From the NCBI GenBank assembly GCA_900550195.1, contig URRB01000023.1, positions 1 to 20,823 of the forward strand: DNA of 20,823 bases, read 5' to 3'. Origin of the DNA: an uncultured Collinsella sp. Lineage in GTDB: Bacteria > Actinomycetota > Coriobacteriia > Coriobacteriales > Coriobacteriaceae. The first letter of the stretch is position 1. Every line of letters begins with the position of its first letter. Positions 6,349 to 14,301 of the stretch are shown in pieces. The translations under genes were made by a program, and so were the position numbers. Below the pieces are notes generated by a model that saw only the letters and a program-made list of their open reading frames with translations, was not told where the DNA came from and searched no databases.

Positions 6349-7152
6349 GTGGAAATTTTTGAAAAGCTGCCTGATGAGATTAATCATCTGGTCAGCGAGT
6401 TCAGCTCCACCCCTGTCGTGGGCGATCTGAGCTGCGGCATCACGCAGTACTCGTTTTGGCTGATCGTCTCCACGATCGTGCTCCTGATCGTCCTGGCCGT
6501 GTTCAAGAAGAAGCAGACCCTGGTTCCCAAGGGCTTCTTCGTCAACGGTTTCGAGTACATCATCGAGTACGTCGAGAACGATATCGGCAAGGGCGTCGTG
6601 GGTGAGAACTGGAAGAAGCACTTCCCGTTCCTGTGCTCGCTTTTCCTGTTCATTCTGATCAACAACATGATCGGCCTGATCCCGGGAATGAAGCCCGGCA
6701 CCGGCGCAATCGGCTCCACCGCCGCGCTCGCCATCTTCGCCTTCGTGTACTTCATCTACTACGGATGCAAGGCTCACGGCGTGATCGGCTACATCAAGAG
6801 CCTCGCCCCGCAGGGCGTGAGCTTCCCGATGAACGTGCTCGTGTGGGTCGTCGAGCTCTTCTCGACCTTCCTGCGCCTCATCACGCTCGCCGTCCGTCTG
6901 TTCTGCAACATGTTTGCAGGACACGTGGTCATGGGCTCGTTCGCCATCATGGCGAGCATGTTCATGCAGCCGCTGCTTCAGCAGGTTTCCGCGGCCCACG
7001 CCGTCGGCGCCCTGCCTTCGCTGGCCTGGCTTGCCATCCTCATCCTGATCTATGCGATCGAGCTTGTGGTCGGCGCCATCCAGGCTTACGTCTTCACGGT
7101 CCTTACCGCCGTGTATGTCTCCGAGGCAGAGGAGGTCGCGGAGGAGGAGTAG
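6349..7152 (+). CDS. atpB: F0F1 ATP synthase subunit a
   Basis: Subunit a is the membrane stator that forms the two proton half-channels facing the c-ring. The 267-residue protein is strongly hydrophobic, with about five or six transmembrane helices. The essential arginine is seen in LAVRLFCNMFAGH (R183, equivalent to E. coli R210), and the last helix carries the conserved GAIQAYVFTVLTAVYV with its glutamine. NNMIGLIPG is another family hallmark. The GTG start at 6349 has GAAAGG just upstream, overlapping the end of the atpI-like gene. An acidic tail, EAEEVAEEE, ends the protein. The gene is followed by an unusually long gap (124 nt) before atpE. Confidence 0.96.
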   Translation: MEIFEKLPDEINHLVSEFSSTPVVGDLSCGITQYSFWLIVSTIVLLIVLAVFKKKQTLVPKGFFVNGFEYIIEYVENDIGKGVVGENWKKHFPFLCSLFLFILINNMIGLIPGMKPGTGAIGSTAALAIFAFVYFIYYGCKAHGVIGYIKSLAPQGVSFPMNVLVWVVELFSTFLRLITLAVRLFCNMFAGHVVMGSFAIMASMFMQPLLQQVSAAHAVGALPSLAWLAILILIYAIELVVGAIQAYVFTVLTAVYVSEAEEVAEEE

Positions 7153-7190
7153 TCTTCCGTTCGCGCCTTAAAGGTAAGGCAATTCGTTAA

Positions 7191-7272
7191 ACCGCCGGTG
7201 CCCGTACCCATGGAGCCCGGCAGTTATAAAAAGGTTATCCTGCGTGAAATAAGACACGCACGACAAAGGAGG
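7191..7272 (+). promoter_or_regulatory. atpB-atpE intercistronic leader with hairpin and strong SD
   Basis: The 124-nt gap before atpE is the longest inside the operon. It contains a stem of 8 positions with one mismatch (7191-7198 with 7217-7224), an AT-rich stretch with TATAAA at 7225-7230 but no good -35, and the strongest SD in the operon, AAAGGAGG (7265-7272), 4 nt before the start. ATP synthases need about ten c subunits per complex, so enhanced translation or selective mRNA stability of atpE is the likely purpose. Confidence 0.5.
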
Positions 7273-7276
7273 AATC

Positions 7277-7471
7277 GTGGGAGTTATCGGTTACGGTCTC
7301 GGTGTTATCGGCGCTGGTCTTGCTATCGGCCTGTCTGCTCTGGGTGCTACGGGTGCTATGGCCCGTCAGCCTGAGGTCCAGGGCCGCGTGTTCACCGTCT
7401 TCATCATGGGCTCCGCCTTCGGCGAGGCTCTGGCTCTGATCGGCTTCGTTGTCGCGCTGATCGTTAAATAG
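7277..7471 (+). CDS. atpE: F0F1 ATP synthase subunit c
   Basis: Subunit c forms the rotating proteolipid ring. The 64-residue protein is a two-helix hairpin: a glycine-rich helix 1 (GYGLGVIGAGLAIGLSALG), the polar loop ARQPE (29-33), and helix 2 with the ion-binding carboxylate E50 in GSAFGEALALIGF. Helix 1 lacks the glutamine, and helix 2 lacks the Ser/Thr after the glutamate, that mark sodium-binding c subunits, so proton coupling is expected. It is a little shorter than most c subunits (70-80), with only a few residues before helix 1. The GTG start at 7277 is fixed by the SD AAAGGAGG. Confidence 0.96.
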   Translation: MGVIGYGLGVIGAGLAIGLSALGATGAMARQPEVQGRVFTVFIMGSAFGEALALIGFVVALIVK

Positions 7472-7486
7472 CACGGAGCGTCAAGT

Positions 7487-8089
7487 ATGAATCTTTCATC
7501 CCAGAAGAGCGCGATCGCACTCTCCGCGTCCGCGGCCGCGCTGCTCATGCCGGTTTCCGCGTTCGCTGAGGACGGCGCTGCCGGTGCGGACATCCTCATC
7601 CCTAAGATGGCGGAGTTCATCCCGGCGCTTATCGCCTTCCTGATTATCTGGATCGTGCTGGCCAAGGTCGCCCTGCCGGGCATCATGAAAACCATGGAGG
7701 AGCGCGGCAAGAAGATCGAGGAGAGCCTCGACGAGGCCGAGAAGACCAAGCAGGAGGCTATCGCCAAGCGCGCTGAGTCCGACTCGATCGTCACCGACGC
7801 CCGTCGTCAGGCTGCCGACATTGTTCTCGAGGCCCGTAAGGACGCCGAGTCCGAGCGCGCCCGCATTATCGAGGCTGCTCACAAGGAGGCCGAGGAGATC
7901 ATCGCTAAGGCTCATACGACCGTCGAGGACGAGCGCAAGTCCATCTACGCCGGTGCCGCGAGCTCCATCGCCGACCTGTCCGTTGCCGTCGCCACCAAGA
8001 TCGTGGGCGAGGCACTCGAGGACGATGCCGAGCAGAAGAAGCTCATCGAGCGCTACATCCAGGAAGCAGGTAGCCTGAATGCCGACTAG
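7487..8089 (+). CDS. atpF: F0F1 ATP synthase subunit b
   Basis: Subunit b is the peripheral stalk linking the membrane sector to F1 through the delta subunit. The protein has one clear transmembrane helix (about 44-64, FIPALIAFLIIWIVLAKV) followed by a long charged coiled-coil rich in Glu, Ala, Lys and Arg up to residue 200. Unlike textbook b subunits, the helix is preceded by about 43 residues, the first 27 of which read like a Sec signal peptide: a Lys at 7, a hydrophobic stretch, and an AFA site before EDG. The ATG at 7487 lies 15 nt after atpE with a modest SD (GGAG). Its end overlaps atpH by 11 nt. Confidence 0.94.
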   Translation: MNLSSQKSAIALSASAAALLMPVSAFAEDGAAGADILIPKMAEFIPALIAFLIIWIVLAKVALPGIMKTMEERGKKIEESLDEAEKTKQEAIAKRAESDSIVTDARRQAADIVLEARKDAESERARIIEAAHKEAEEIIAKAHTTVEDERKSIYAGAASSIADLSVAVATKIVGEALEDDAEQKKLIERYIQEAGSLNAD

Positions 8090-8555
8090 CCGCTATCAGG
8101 ACAAGGTGCTCGAGACCTACGCGCGCTCCCTTCTGGAAGCCGCTAAGGCCGAGAACCATGTGTTCGAGGACCTCGAGATGATCGAGCGTCTGGCTAGCGC
8201 CAGCCCCGAGATCATCGCCGTGCTCGACACCATGTCCAAGCGCGACCAGCTCGACCTTCTTCCCAAGGTGGCAGCTGCCTTTAAGTATGTTGCCGAGGAA
8301 GACGAGGATGTAGTGGGCGTGACCGTCACCACGGCGATCCCGCTCGACGACGAGCTGCGTCAAACCATCACTAAGAAATGCGAGCAGGACTTCGGCCGCA
8401 AGGTATTCCTTATCGAGCAGGTCGACCCGTCTATCGTGGGCGGCCTGGTGCTCGAGGCCCGCGGCGAGCGTCGTGACATTTCCATCAAGACGCAGCTGCG
8501 CATCGCGCAGGAGACCCTCGCAAACTCTGCTAATTCGTACGGAGGTGAAGCCTAA
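8079..8555 (+). CDS. atpH: F0F1 ATP synthase subunit delta
   Basis: Delta (OSCP homologue) sits on top of F1 and binds the b stalk. The 158-residue protein starts with the typical YARSLLEAA helix, and has VTVTTAIPLDDELRQTI, where the C-terminal domain begins, and DPSIVGGLVLEARGERRDISIKTQL near the end, matching the family DPSxxGG signature. It is somewhat shorter than the E. coli subunit (177), with the loss in the middle of the N-terminal helical domain. It overlaps atpF by 11 nt, and its stop codon shares one base with the atpA start (TAATG), both signs of coupled translation. Confidence 0.92.
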   Translation: MPTSRYQDKVLETYARSLLEAAKAENHVFEDLEMIERLASASPEIIAVLDTMSKRDQLDLLPKVAAAFKYVAEEDEDVVGVTVTTAIPLDDELRQTITKKCEQDFGRKVFLIEQVDPSIVGGLVLEARGERRDISIKTQLRIAQETLANSANSYGGEA

Positions 8556-10153
8556 TGTCCGAAACCCTCAATGCCCAGGATATCGCCAAGAAACTGCAGG
8601 AGCAGCTCACGAGCCTCTCCGCGACGGTCGATACGCATGAGGTTTCAACGGTCGACGAGGTAGGCGACGGCATCGCGCGCGTCTCCGGCCTCAAGAGCGC
8701 CATGGCAGGCGAGCTTCTGGAGTTCAAGAGCTCCGATACCGGTGAGACCGTCTTCGGCCTTGCCCAGAACCTTGACCGTGACGAGGTCGGCGCCGTTCTG
8801 TTTGGTGCCGTCGACTCCATCAAGGAAGGCGACGAGTGCCGCACCACTGGCCGCATTATGGATATCCCTGTGAGCCGCGCCATGCTCGGCCGCGTCGTCA
8901 ATCCGCTCGGCCAGCCCATCGACGGCCTGGGCGACATCGTCGCCACGCACCGTCGCCCCATCGAGTTCAAGGCCCCCGGCGTCATCGACCGTACCCCGGT
9001 GTGTGAGCCGGTTCAGACCGGTCTGCTCGCTATCGACTCCATGGTGCCTATTGGCCGCGGTCAGCGTGAGCTCATCATCGGCGACCGTAAGACCGGTAAG
9101 ACCGCCATCGCCATCGACGCTATCCTCAACCAGCGCGGTAAGGGCATGGTCTGCATCTATGTCGCCATCGGCCAGAAGGCCTCCACGGTTGCCAACATCC
9201 GCGAGACCCTCGCTCAGCACGGTGCGCTCGACTACACCATTATCGTTTCGGCCACCGCTGCCGATTCCGCCCCTATGCAGTACATCGCGCCTATGGCCGG
9301 TGCCGCTATCGGCGAGTTCTTCATGTACAACGGTGAGGACGGCAAGCCCGCCAGCGAGACCAACCCCGGTGGCCACGTGCTCGTCATCTACGACGACCTG
9401 TCCAAGCAGGCCGTGGCCTACCGTCAGATGTCGCTGACGCTGCATCGTCCGCCCGGACGCGAGGCCTATCCTGGCGACATCTTCTACCTGCACTCTCGTC
9501 TGCTCGAGCGTGCAGTCAAGATGTCCAAGAAGAACGGTTACGGCTCCATGACGGCTCTTCCGATCATCGAGACCCAGGACGGCGACGTCTCGGCCTACAT
9601 TCCGACCAACGTCATTTCCATTACCGATGGTCAGATCTACCTGCAGTCCGAGCTTTTCTTCCAGGGCCAGCGCCCGGCAGTCGACGTGGGCATTTCCGTG
9701 TCCCGCGTCGGTGGCGACGCACAGACCAAGGCCATGAAGCAGGTCGCCGGCAACCTCCGTCTGGACCTTGCTTCGTACCAGGAGCTCGCCGGCTTCACAC
9801 AGTTCGGCTCCGACCTCGACGAGGCCACGCAAAAGCAGCTTACCCACGGCGCTCGCATGACTGAGCTCCTTAAGCAGCCGCGCTACAAGCCGTTTGAGGT
9901 TGGCGAGCAGATCGTTACGCTGTTCGCTGGCAACGAGGGCTTCCTGGATGACCTGGAGATTGCCGACGTGCTGCCTTTCCGTGCCGAGCTCATCGAGTAC
10001 ATGGACAATGGCTTTGGCTCGCTGCTCGACAAGGTTCGCGCCAAGAAGATCGATGATGACACCAAGGCTGAGCTCTTGCGCGTCATCGGCGACTTCAAGC
10101 AGCAGTTCATGGCCAAGCACCATTCGGATGTTTCTGGATCAGAGGAGAACTAA
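8555..10153 (+). CDS. atpA: F0F1 ATP synthase subunit alpha
   Basis: Alpha subunits alternate with beta in the F1 hexamer and hold the non-catalytic nucleotide sites. The 532-residue protein has the N-terminal beta-barrel (VGDGIARVSGLKSAMAGELL), the Walker A loop GDRKTGKT (176-183), the Walker B region VLVIYDDLSKQAVAYRQ, the family signature LHRPPGREAYPGDIFYLHSRLLERA, and PAVDVGISVSRVGG with the arginine finger. Position 179 is Lys where many alpha subunits have Gln. The start ATG overlaps the atpH stop by one base. The length is slightly above the usual 500-515 because of the C-terminal tail. Confidence 0.97.
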   Translation: MSETLNAQDIAKKLQEQLTSLSATVDTHEVSTVDEVGDGIARVSGLKSAMAGELLEFKSSDTGETVFGLAQNLDRDEVGAVLFGAVDSIKEGDECRTTGRIMDIPVSRAMLGRVVNPLGQPIDGLGDIVATHRRPIEFKAPGVIDRTPVCEPVQTGLLAIDSMVPIGRGQRELIIGDRKTGKTAIAIDAILNQRGKGMVCIYVAIGQKASTVANIRETLAQHGALDYTIIVSATAADSAPMQYIAPMAGAAIGEFFMYNGEDGKPASETNPGGHVLVIYDDLSKQAVAYRQMSLTLHRPPGREAYPGDIFYLHSRLLERAVKMSKKNGYGSMTALPIIETQDGDVSAYIPTNVISITDGQIYLQSELFFQGQRPAVDVGISVSRVGGDAQTKAMKQVAGNLRLDLASYQELAGFTQFGSDLDEATQKQLTHGARMTELLKQPRYKPFEVGEQIVTLFAGNEGFLDDLEIADVLPFRAELIEYMDNGFGSLLDKVRAKKIDDDTKAELLRVIGDFKQQFMAKHHSDVSGSEEN

Positions 10154-10158
10154 GCCCC

Positions 10159-11067
10159 ATGGCCAACCTTCGCGACATTAAGAAGCGAATCTCCTCGGTT
10201 ACCACGACCAAGCAGATCACGCGCACGATGGAGATGGTCTCTACGGCCAAGATCCGTCGTGCCCTCGATCGCTCCAAGCAGGCTGAGCCCTATAAGGAGG
10301 CGCTGACCGACGTCATGTTGACGGTCGCCGGCGACGTCTCCTGTTCGGGCACCGATCCCATGCTGCAGAAGCATGAGAGCGTCAAGCATGGCCTGATTGT
10401 CGTTATTGCCTCGGACCGCGGCCTTGCCGGCGGTTTCAATACGACGGTGGAGCGCACGGCCGAAAAGCTCGCCGCTTCTTGGGCGAACGACGGCATCGAG
10501 TGCGAGATCATCGCGTGTGGGCGCAAACCGGCCACGTATTTCCGTGACCGCGCAAACGTCGTCATGCACTTTGAGGGCAACTCCTCTGAGCCCGATTTCA
10601 ATCAGGCCCGCATGATCTCCTCTCATATCTGCGATGCGTATCGTGCCGGTGAGCTTGACCGTGTCGAGCTTGTCTACCACCACGCCAAGAACCGCGTGGA
10701 TCAGGAGCTTCGCGTCGAGCATCTGTTGCCGCTCGACCCCGAGATGATCGCTATGGCCCACGGTCCGCGTAAGAACGAGACCGACGCCCCTAAGCGCATC
10801 TCGTCCACGTTCGAGTTCGTGCCCTCTCCCGAGCATGTTCTCGGCAAGCTTGTGCCGTCTTATATCCTGACGGTCATCTACCAGGCCCTGATCGATTCGG
10901 CGGCTGCCGAGCAGGGTGCACGCCGCAAGGCCATGCACTCCGCGACGGAAAACGCCACCGCGATCATCTCGACCCTTACCCGCACGTATAGTCGCGTGCG
11001 CCAGGCTTCGATCACGACCGAGATTAACGAGATCGTCGGCGGAGCCTCAGCATTGGAGGAACAGTAA
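10159..11067 (+). CDS. atpG: F0F1 ATP synthase subunit gamma
   Basis: Gamma is the rotating central shaft of F1. The 302-residue protein shows the conserved N-terminal helix, LRDIKKRISSVTTTKQITRTMEMVSTAKIRRA, the Rossmann-like middle beginning IVVIASDRGLAGGFNT, and the C-terminal helix, ARRKAMHSATENATAIISTLTRTYSRVRQASITTEINEIVGGASAL, both ends pairing as the coiled-coil shaft. The ATG at 10159 is 5 nt after atpA, with AGAGGAGA serving as SD. Its stop overlaps the atpD start by one base (TAATG). Confidence 0.97.
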   Translation: MANLRDIKKRISSVTTTKQITRTMEMVSTAKIRRALDRSKQAEPYKEALTDVMLTVAGDVSCSGTDPMLQKHESVKHGLIVVIASDRGLAGGFNTTVERTAEKLAASWANDGIECEIIACGRKPATYFRDRANVVMHFEGNSSEPDFNQARMISSHICDAYRAGELDRVELVYHHAKNRVDQELRVEHLLPLDPEMIAMAHGPRKNETDAPKRISSTFEFVPSPEHVLGKLVPSYILTVIYQALIDSAAAEQGARRKAMHSATENATAIISTLTRTYSRVRQASITTEINEIVGGASALEEQ

Positions 11068-12521
11068 TGGCTAATAACACCGTAAAGCTTGCGGTCGAGG
11101 AAGCCACCAAGAAGACGACTGCCGGTGATGGTCGCATCGTGCGAATCATCGGCCCTGTCGTCGACGTCAAGTTTGACGGCGCGGTGCCCCCGATCTACAA
11201 CGCGCTCACGGTCGAGGCCGAGACCCCGATCGGTCATCTGAGCACGATCCTCGAGGTCGAGAGCCAGCTTCCGGGCGGCGTCGTCCGCACGGTCGCCATG
11301 TCCTCGACCGACGGCCTGCAGCGCGGCCTCATCGCCACCGATACCGGTGAGCCCATGAAGATGCCCGTTGGTCCCAAGACGCTCGGCCGCATTTGGAACG
11401 TCATGGGCAAGCCCGTCGACGGCAAACCCATGCCCGAGGTGGAGGAGTTCTACCCCATCCACCATGCAGCGCCCCGTTTCGACGAGCTCACCACCAAGAC
11501 CGAGATCTTCGAGACCGGCATCAAGGCCGTCGACCTGCTCGAGCCCTACATCCGTGGCGGCAAGACAGGCCTGTTCGGCGGCGCCGGCGTTGGCAAGACC
11601 GTCCTGATTCAGGAGCTCATCAACAACCTCGCCCAGGAGCACGGCGGCACCTCGGTGTTCACCGGCGTCGGCGAGCGTACCCGCGAGGGCACCGACCTGT
11701 TCCTCGAGATGAGCGAGTCTGGCGTTATCGACAAGACCTGCTTGGTCTATGGTCAGATGAACGAGCCGCCCGGAGCGCGTCTGCGCATCGGTCTGGCCGG
11801 CCTTACCACCGCTGAGTACTTCCGCGATCGCGGCCAGGACGTTCTGCTGTTCATCGACAACATCTTCCGCTTCTCCCAGGCAGGTTCCGAGGTTTCCGCA
11901 CTGCTGGGCCGTATGCCGTCCGCCGTTGGTTACCAGCCCACGCTGGCAACCGAGATGGGCGACCTCCAGGAGCGCATTACCTCGACCAAGACGGGCTCCA
12001 TTACCTCCGTCCAGGCTGTCTACGTCCCCGCAGACGACCTGACCGACCCGGCGCCTGCCACGACGTTTACGCACCTCGATGCCACCACGGTTCTTTCGCG
12101 TAGCATTTCGTCGCTCGGCCTGTTCCCGGCTATCGACCCGCTCGCGTCTTCCTCCGACGCTCTCGATCCCTCGATCGTCGGCGAGGAGCACTACCGTGTC
12201 GCCGTCAAGGTCCAGGAGCTCCTGCAGGAGTACTCCGACCTTCAGGACATCATCGCCATTCTGGGTATGGACGAGCTGTCCGAGGAGCAGCGCCTTACGG
12301 TCAACCGTGCCCGTAAGATTCAGCAGTTCCTCTCGCAGTCCTTCCACGTCGCCGAGAAGTTCACCGGCAACCCCGGTGTCTACGTCCGCGTCGAGGATAC
12401 CGTCCGCTCTTTCGCCGAGATTGTCGACGGCAAGGCCGATGACCTGCCCGAGCAGGCTTTCCGCTATGCTTCCACGATTGAGGACGTGCGCGAGCGCGCC
12501 CGCAAGATGGGGGAGAAGTAG
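11067..12521 (+). CDS. atpD: F0F1 ATP synthase subunit beta
   Basis: Beta carries the catalytic nucleotide sites. The Walker A loop GGAGVGKT is at 171-178, followed by GERTREGTDLFLEM with the catalytic glutamate, VLLFIDNIFRFSQAGSEVSALLGRMPSAVGYQPTLA, and the C-terminal DELSEEQRLTV segment known as the DELSEED region, which contacts gamma. At 484 residues it is a little longer than E. coli beta (460), mostly from about 15-20 extra residues before GRIVRIIGPVVDV. The ATG at 11067 overlaps the atpG stop and follows TTGGAGGA, a good SD. Confidence 0.98.
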   Translation: MANNTVKLAVEEATKKTTAGDGRIVRIIGPVVDVKFDGAVPPIYNALTVEAETPIGHLSTILEVESQLPGGVVRTVAMSSTDGLQRGLIATDTGEPMKMPVGPKTLGRIWNVMGKPVDGKPMPEVEEFYPIHHAAPRFDELTTKTEIFETGIKAVDLLEPYIRGGKTGLFGGAGVGKTVLIQELINNLAQEHGGTSVFTGVGERTREGTDLFLEMSESGVIDKTCLVYGQMNEPPGARLRIGLAGLTTAEYFRDRGQDVLLFIDNIFRFSQAGSEVSALLGRMPSAVGYQPTLATEMGDLQERITSTKTGSITSVQAVYVPADDLTDPAPATTFTHLDATTVLSRSISSLGLFPAIDPLASSSDALDPSIVGEEHYRVAVKVQELLQEYSDLQDIIAILGMDELSEEQRLTVNRARKIQQFLSQSFHVAEKFTGNPGVYVRVEDTVRSFAEIVDGKADDLPEQAFRYASTIEDVRERARKMGEK

Positions 12522-12524
12522 GTT

Positions 12525-12917
12525 ATGCGTATCCGCATCGTGTGCCCCGTGAGCTGCGCCTATGAGGGCGACGCTGCGTTTGTGTCGATTCCGTCCACGG
12601 ATGGCGAGTTTGGCGTTCTGCCTGCTCACTCCAGCGAGATCTGCACGATCGACCGCGGTTACGTTCGCGTTTCCGATAAGGCCATGGGCACTGTCGACCA
12701 CACGTTTGCCGTGGCCGGCGGCTATGCCCAGGTTGCGGACGATGTCGTGACCGTTCTCGCCGAGCGCGCTTGCGATTTGGCGACCGTCGATGCCGACAAG
12801 CTTAAAGCTGATATTCAAGGTTTTGAAGAGAAGCTGGGTAATTTGTCGGAGGATGATGCACGCCGCGCCTACCTCTATAATGAAATCGCATGGTGTAAGC
12901 TCAAGCTTGCCCAATAG
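12525..12917 (+). CDS. atpC: F0F1 ATP synthase subunit epsilon
   Basis: Epsilon binds gamma and can inhibit ATP hydrolysis. The first 85 or so residues are the beta-sandwich domain, with the family pattern PSTDGEFGVLPAHSSEICTIDRGYVRV and FAVAGGYAQVADDVVTVLAERA. The rest (about 90-130) is the two-helix C-terminal domain, here with DADKLKADIQGFEEKLGNLSEDDARRAYLYNEIAWCKLKLA. The start ATG is 3 nt after atpD, with the SD (GGGGGAG) inside the atpD end. It is the last gene of the operon and is followed after 36 nt by a strong hairpin terminator. Confidence 0.94.
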   Translation: MRIRIVCPVSCAYEGDAAFVSIPSTDGEFGVLPAHSSEICTIDRGYVRVSDKAMGTVDHTFAVAGGYAQVADDVVTVLAERACDLATVDADKLKADIQGFEEKLGNLSEDDARRAYLYNEIAWCKLKLAQ

Positions 12918-12953
12918 TCAAACGATTTAGCGTTCGACCATTTGCGAACACAT

Positions 12954-12993
12954 CATGCCCGGGATGGCTCAGCCATCCCGGGCATGCTTTTTG
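12954..12993 (+). terminator. Terminator of the ATP synthase operon
   Basis: A perfect 15-bp stem (12954-12968 with 12972-12986) with a TCA loop is followed by CTTTTTG, a five-T tail. It begins 36 nt after the atpC stop. The tail touches the murA SD site, leaving no room for a murA promoter behind it, so some transcripts must read through. Confidence 0.9.
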
Positions 12994-13005
12994 AAAGGGT
13001 AGACC

Positions 13006-14289
13006 TTGGATATTATCCGCGTTGAGGGTGGCCACGCCATCGGAGGCTCCGTGCCCGTCTCGGGCGCCAAGAACTCCGCGCTCAAACTCATGGCGGCAAC
13101 GCTTCTGGCGCCGGGCAAGACGACGCTGCAGAACGTGCCCGATATTTCCGATGTTCACGTGATGGGCAAGGTGCTCAAGGGTATGGGCGCCACAATCGAT
13201 GTCCTTGACGAGCACACGCTCGAGATTGATACCTCTCAGGTCGATTCTTGGGAGGCCCCCTACGAGCTCGTTGCCAAGATGCGTGCTTCCACAGCCGTGA
13301 TGGGACCCCTGCTGGGTCGCTTCCATCGCGCCAAGATCGCCATGCCGGGCGGCTGCAACCTGGGTGCTCGCAAGATCGATATGCACATTCTTGGTCTTGA
13401 GGCCCTGGGCGTTGAGTTCGATACCGCCCACGGCTACATCAACGCTAATGCGCCCCAAGGTCTGCGCGGTACCACCGTCACGCTCGAGTTCGCCAGCGTC
13501 GGTGCGACCGAGAACCTCATCATGGCATCCGTGCGCGCGCAGGGCACCACGGTTATCGACAATGCCGCCCGCGAGCCCGAGATCGTCGATCTCGCCAACA
13601 TGCTCAACGAGATGGGCGCCAAGATTGTCGGCGCGGGTACGCCCGTCGTGACCATCGAGGGCGTGGAAGAGCTGCATCCTGTTACCCATCGCGTAGTGGG
13701 CGACCGCATCGAGGCCGGTACCTTTATCGTTGCCGGTGCGTTGATGGCCGACGATCGCGGTGTCGATGTCACGGGCTTTTGCCCCATTCACTTGGGCATG
13801 GTGCTCAAGAAGATGGAGCTCATGGGTATCGACTGCGAGCGCGTCGAGGATGGCGTCCATGTAAACCGCGCCGAGCGTATCAAGCCGGTCGACATCCAGA
13901 CGCTTCCGTTCCCCGGCTTCCCGACGGACATGCAGGCGCAGATTATGGTGCTCTCCGCCCTTGCCGACGGCAGTTCCGTTATTACCGAGAACATCTTCGA
14001 GAATCGCTTTATGTTTGCCTCTGAGCTGGTGCGCATGGGTGCCGACATTCGTATCGAGAGCCATCATGCCATGATTCATGGCGTTAAGGGCTTCTCGGGT
14101 GCACAGGTTACCTCGCCCGATCTGCGTGGCGGAGCGGCCCTCGTCGTAGCGGGCTTGATCGCCGACGGGACGACCGAGGTTTCGGCCATCCATCACATCA
14201 AGCGCGGCTACGAGCAGTTTGTCGAAAAGCTGCAGGCGCTCGGCGCGCATGTCGAGCATGCTTCCGTCCCCGATCCCGTCATCTACTAA
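13006..14289 (+). CDS. murA: UDP-N-acetylglucosamine 1-carboxyvinyltransferase
   Basis: MurA transfers enolpyruvate from PEP to UDP-GlcNAc, the first committed step of peptidoglycan synthesis. Catalytic landmarks are K22-N23 in SGAKNSALKLMAATLL, the PEP-binding and fosfomycin-target cysteine C117 in MPGGCNLGARKIDMH, and the aspartate in FPGFPTDMQAQ. The presence of Cys rather than Asp at 117 predicts fosfomycin sensitivity at the target level. The length of 427 is typical. The start is TTG at 13006, set by GAAAGGG (12993-12999) six bases upstream and by the usual beginning DIIRVEGGHAIGGSVPVSGAKN. The gene lies directly after the atp terminator, as murA follows atpC closely in Bacillus and mycobacteria. 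The LCP gene starts 12 nt downstream. Confidence 0.96.
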   Translation: MDIIRVEGGHAIGGSVPVSGAKNSALKLMAATLLAPGKTTLQNVPDISDVHVMGKVLKGMGATIDVLDEHTLEIDTSQVDSWEAPYELVAKMRASTAVMGPLLGRFHRAKIAMPGGCNLGARKIDMHILGLEALGVEFDTAHGYINANAPQGLRGTTVTLEFASVGATENLIMASVRAQGTTVIDNAAREPEIVDLANMLNEMGAKIVGAGTPVVTIEGVEELHPVTHRVVGDRIEAGTFIVAGALMADDRGVDVTGFCPIHLGMVLKKMELMGIDCERVEDGVHVNRAERIKPVDIQTLPFPGFPTDMQAQIMVLSALADGSSVITENIFENRFMFASELVRMGADIRIESHHAMIHGVKGFSGAQVTSPDLRGGAALVVAGLIADGTTEVSAIHHIKRGYEQFVEKLQALGAHVEHASVPDPVIY

Positions 14290-14301
14290 TACAGGTTGCC
14301 T

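Noticed and set aside
7277..7471. Sodium-type c subunit
   Set aside because: Helix 1 has no glutamine and E50 is followed by Ala rather than Ser/Thr, so the sodium-binding signature is missing.
8645..10123. 492-codon open frame antisense to atpA
   Set aside because: Same codon-bias artefact; no SD and no recognisable domain.
10878..12914. 678-codon open frame antisense to atpD and atpC
   Set aside because: It is the reverse-strand shadow of GC-rich coding DNA; the plus-strand genes are unmistakable and the antisense product is low-complexity with no family match.
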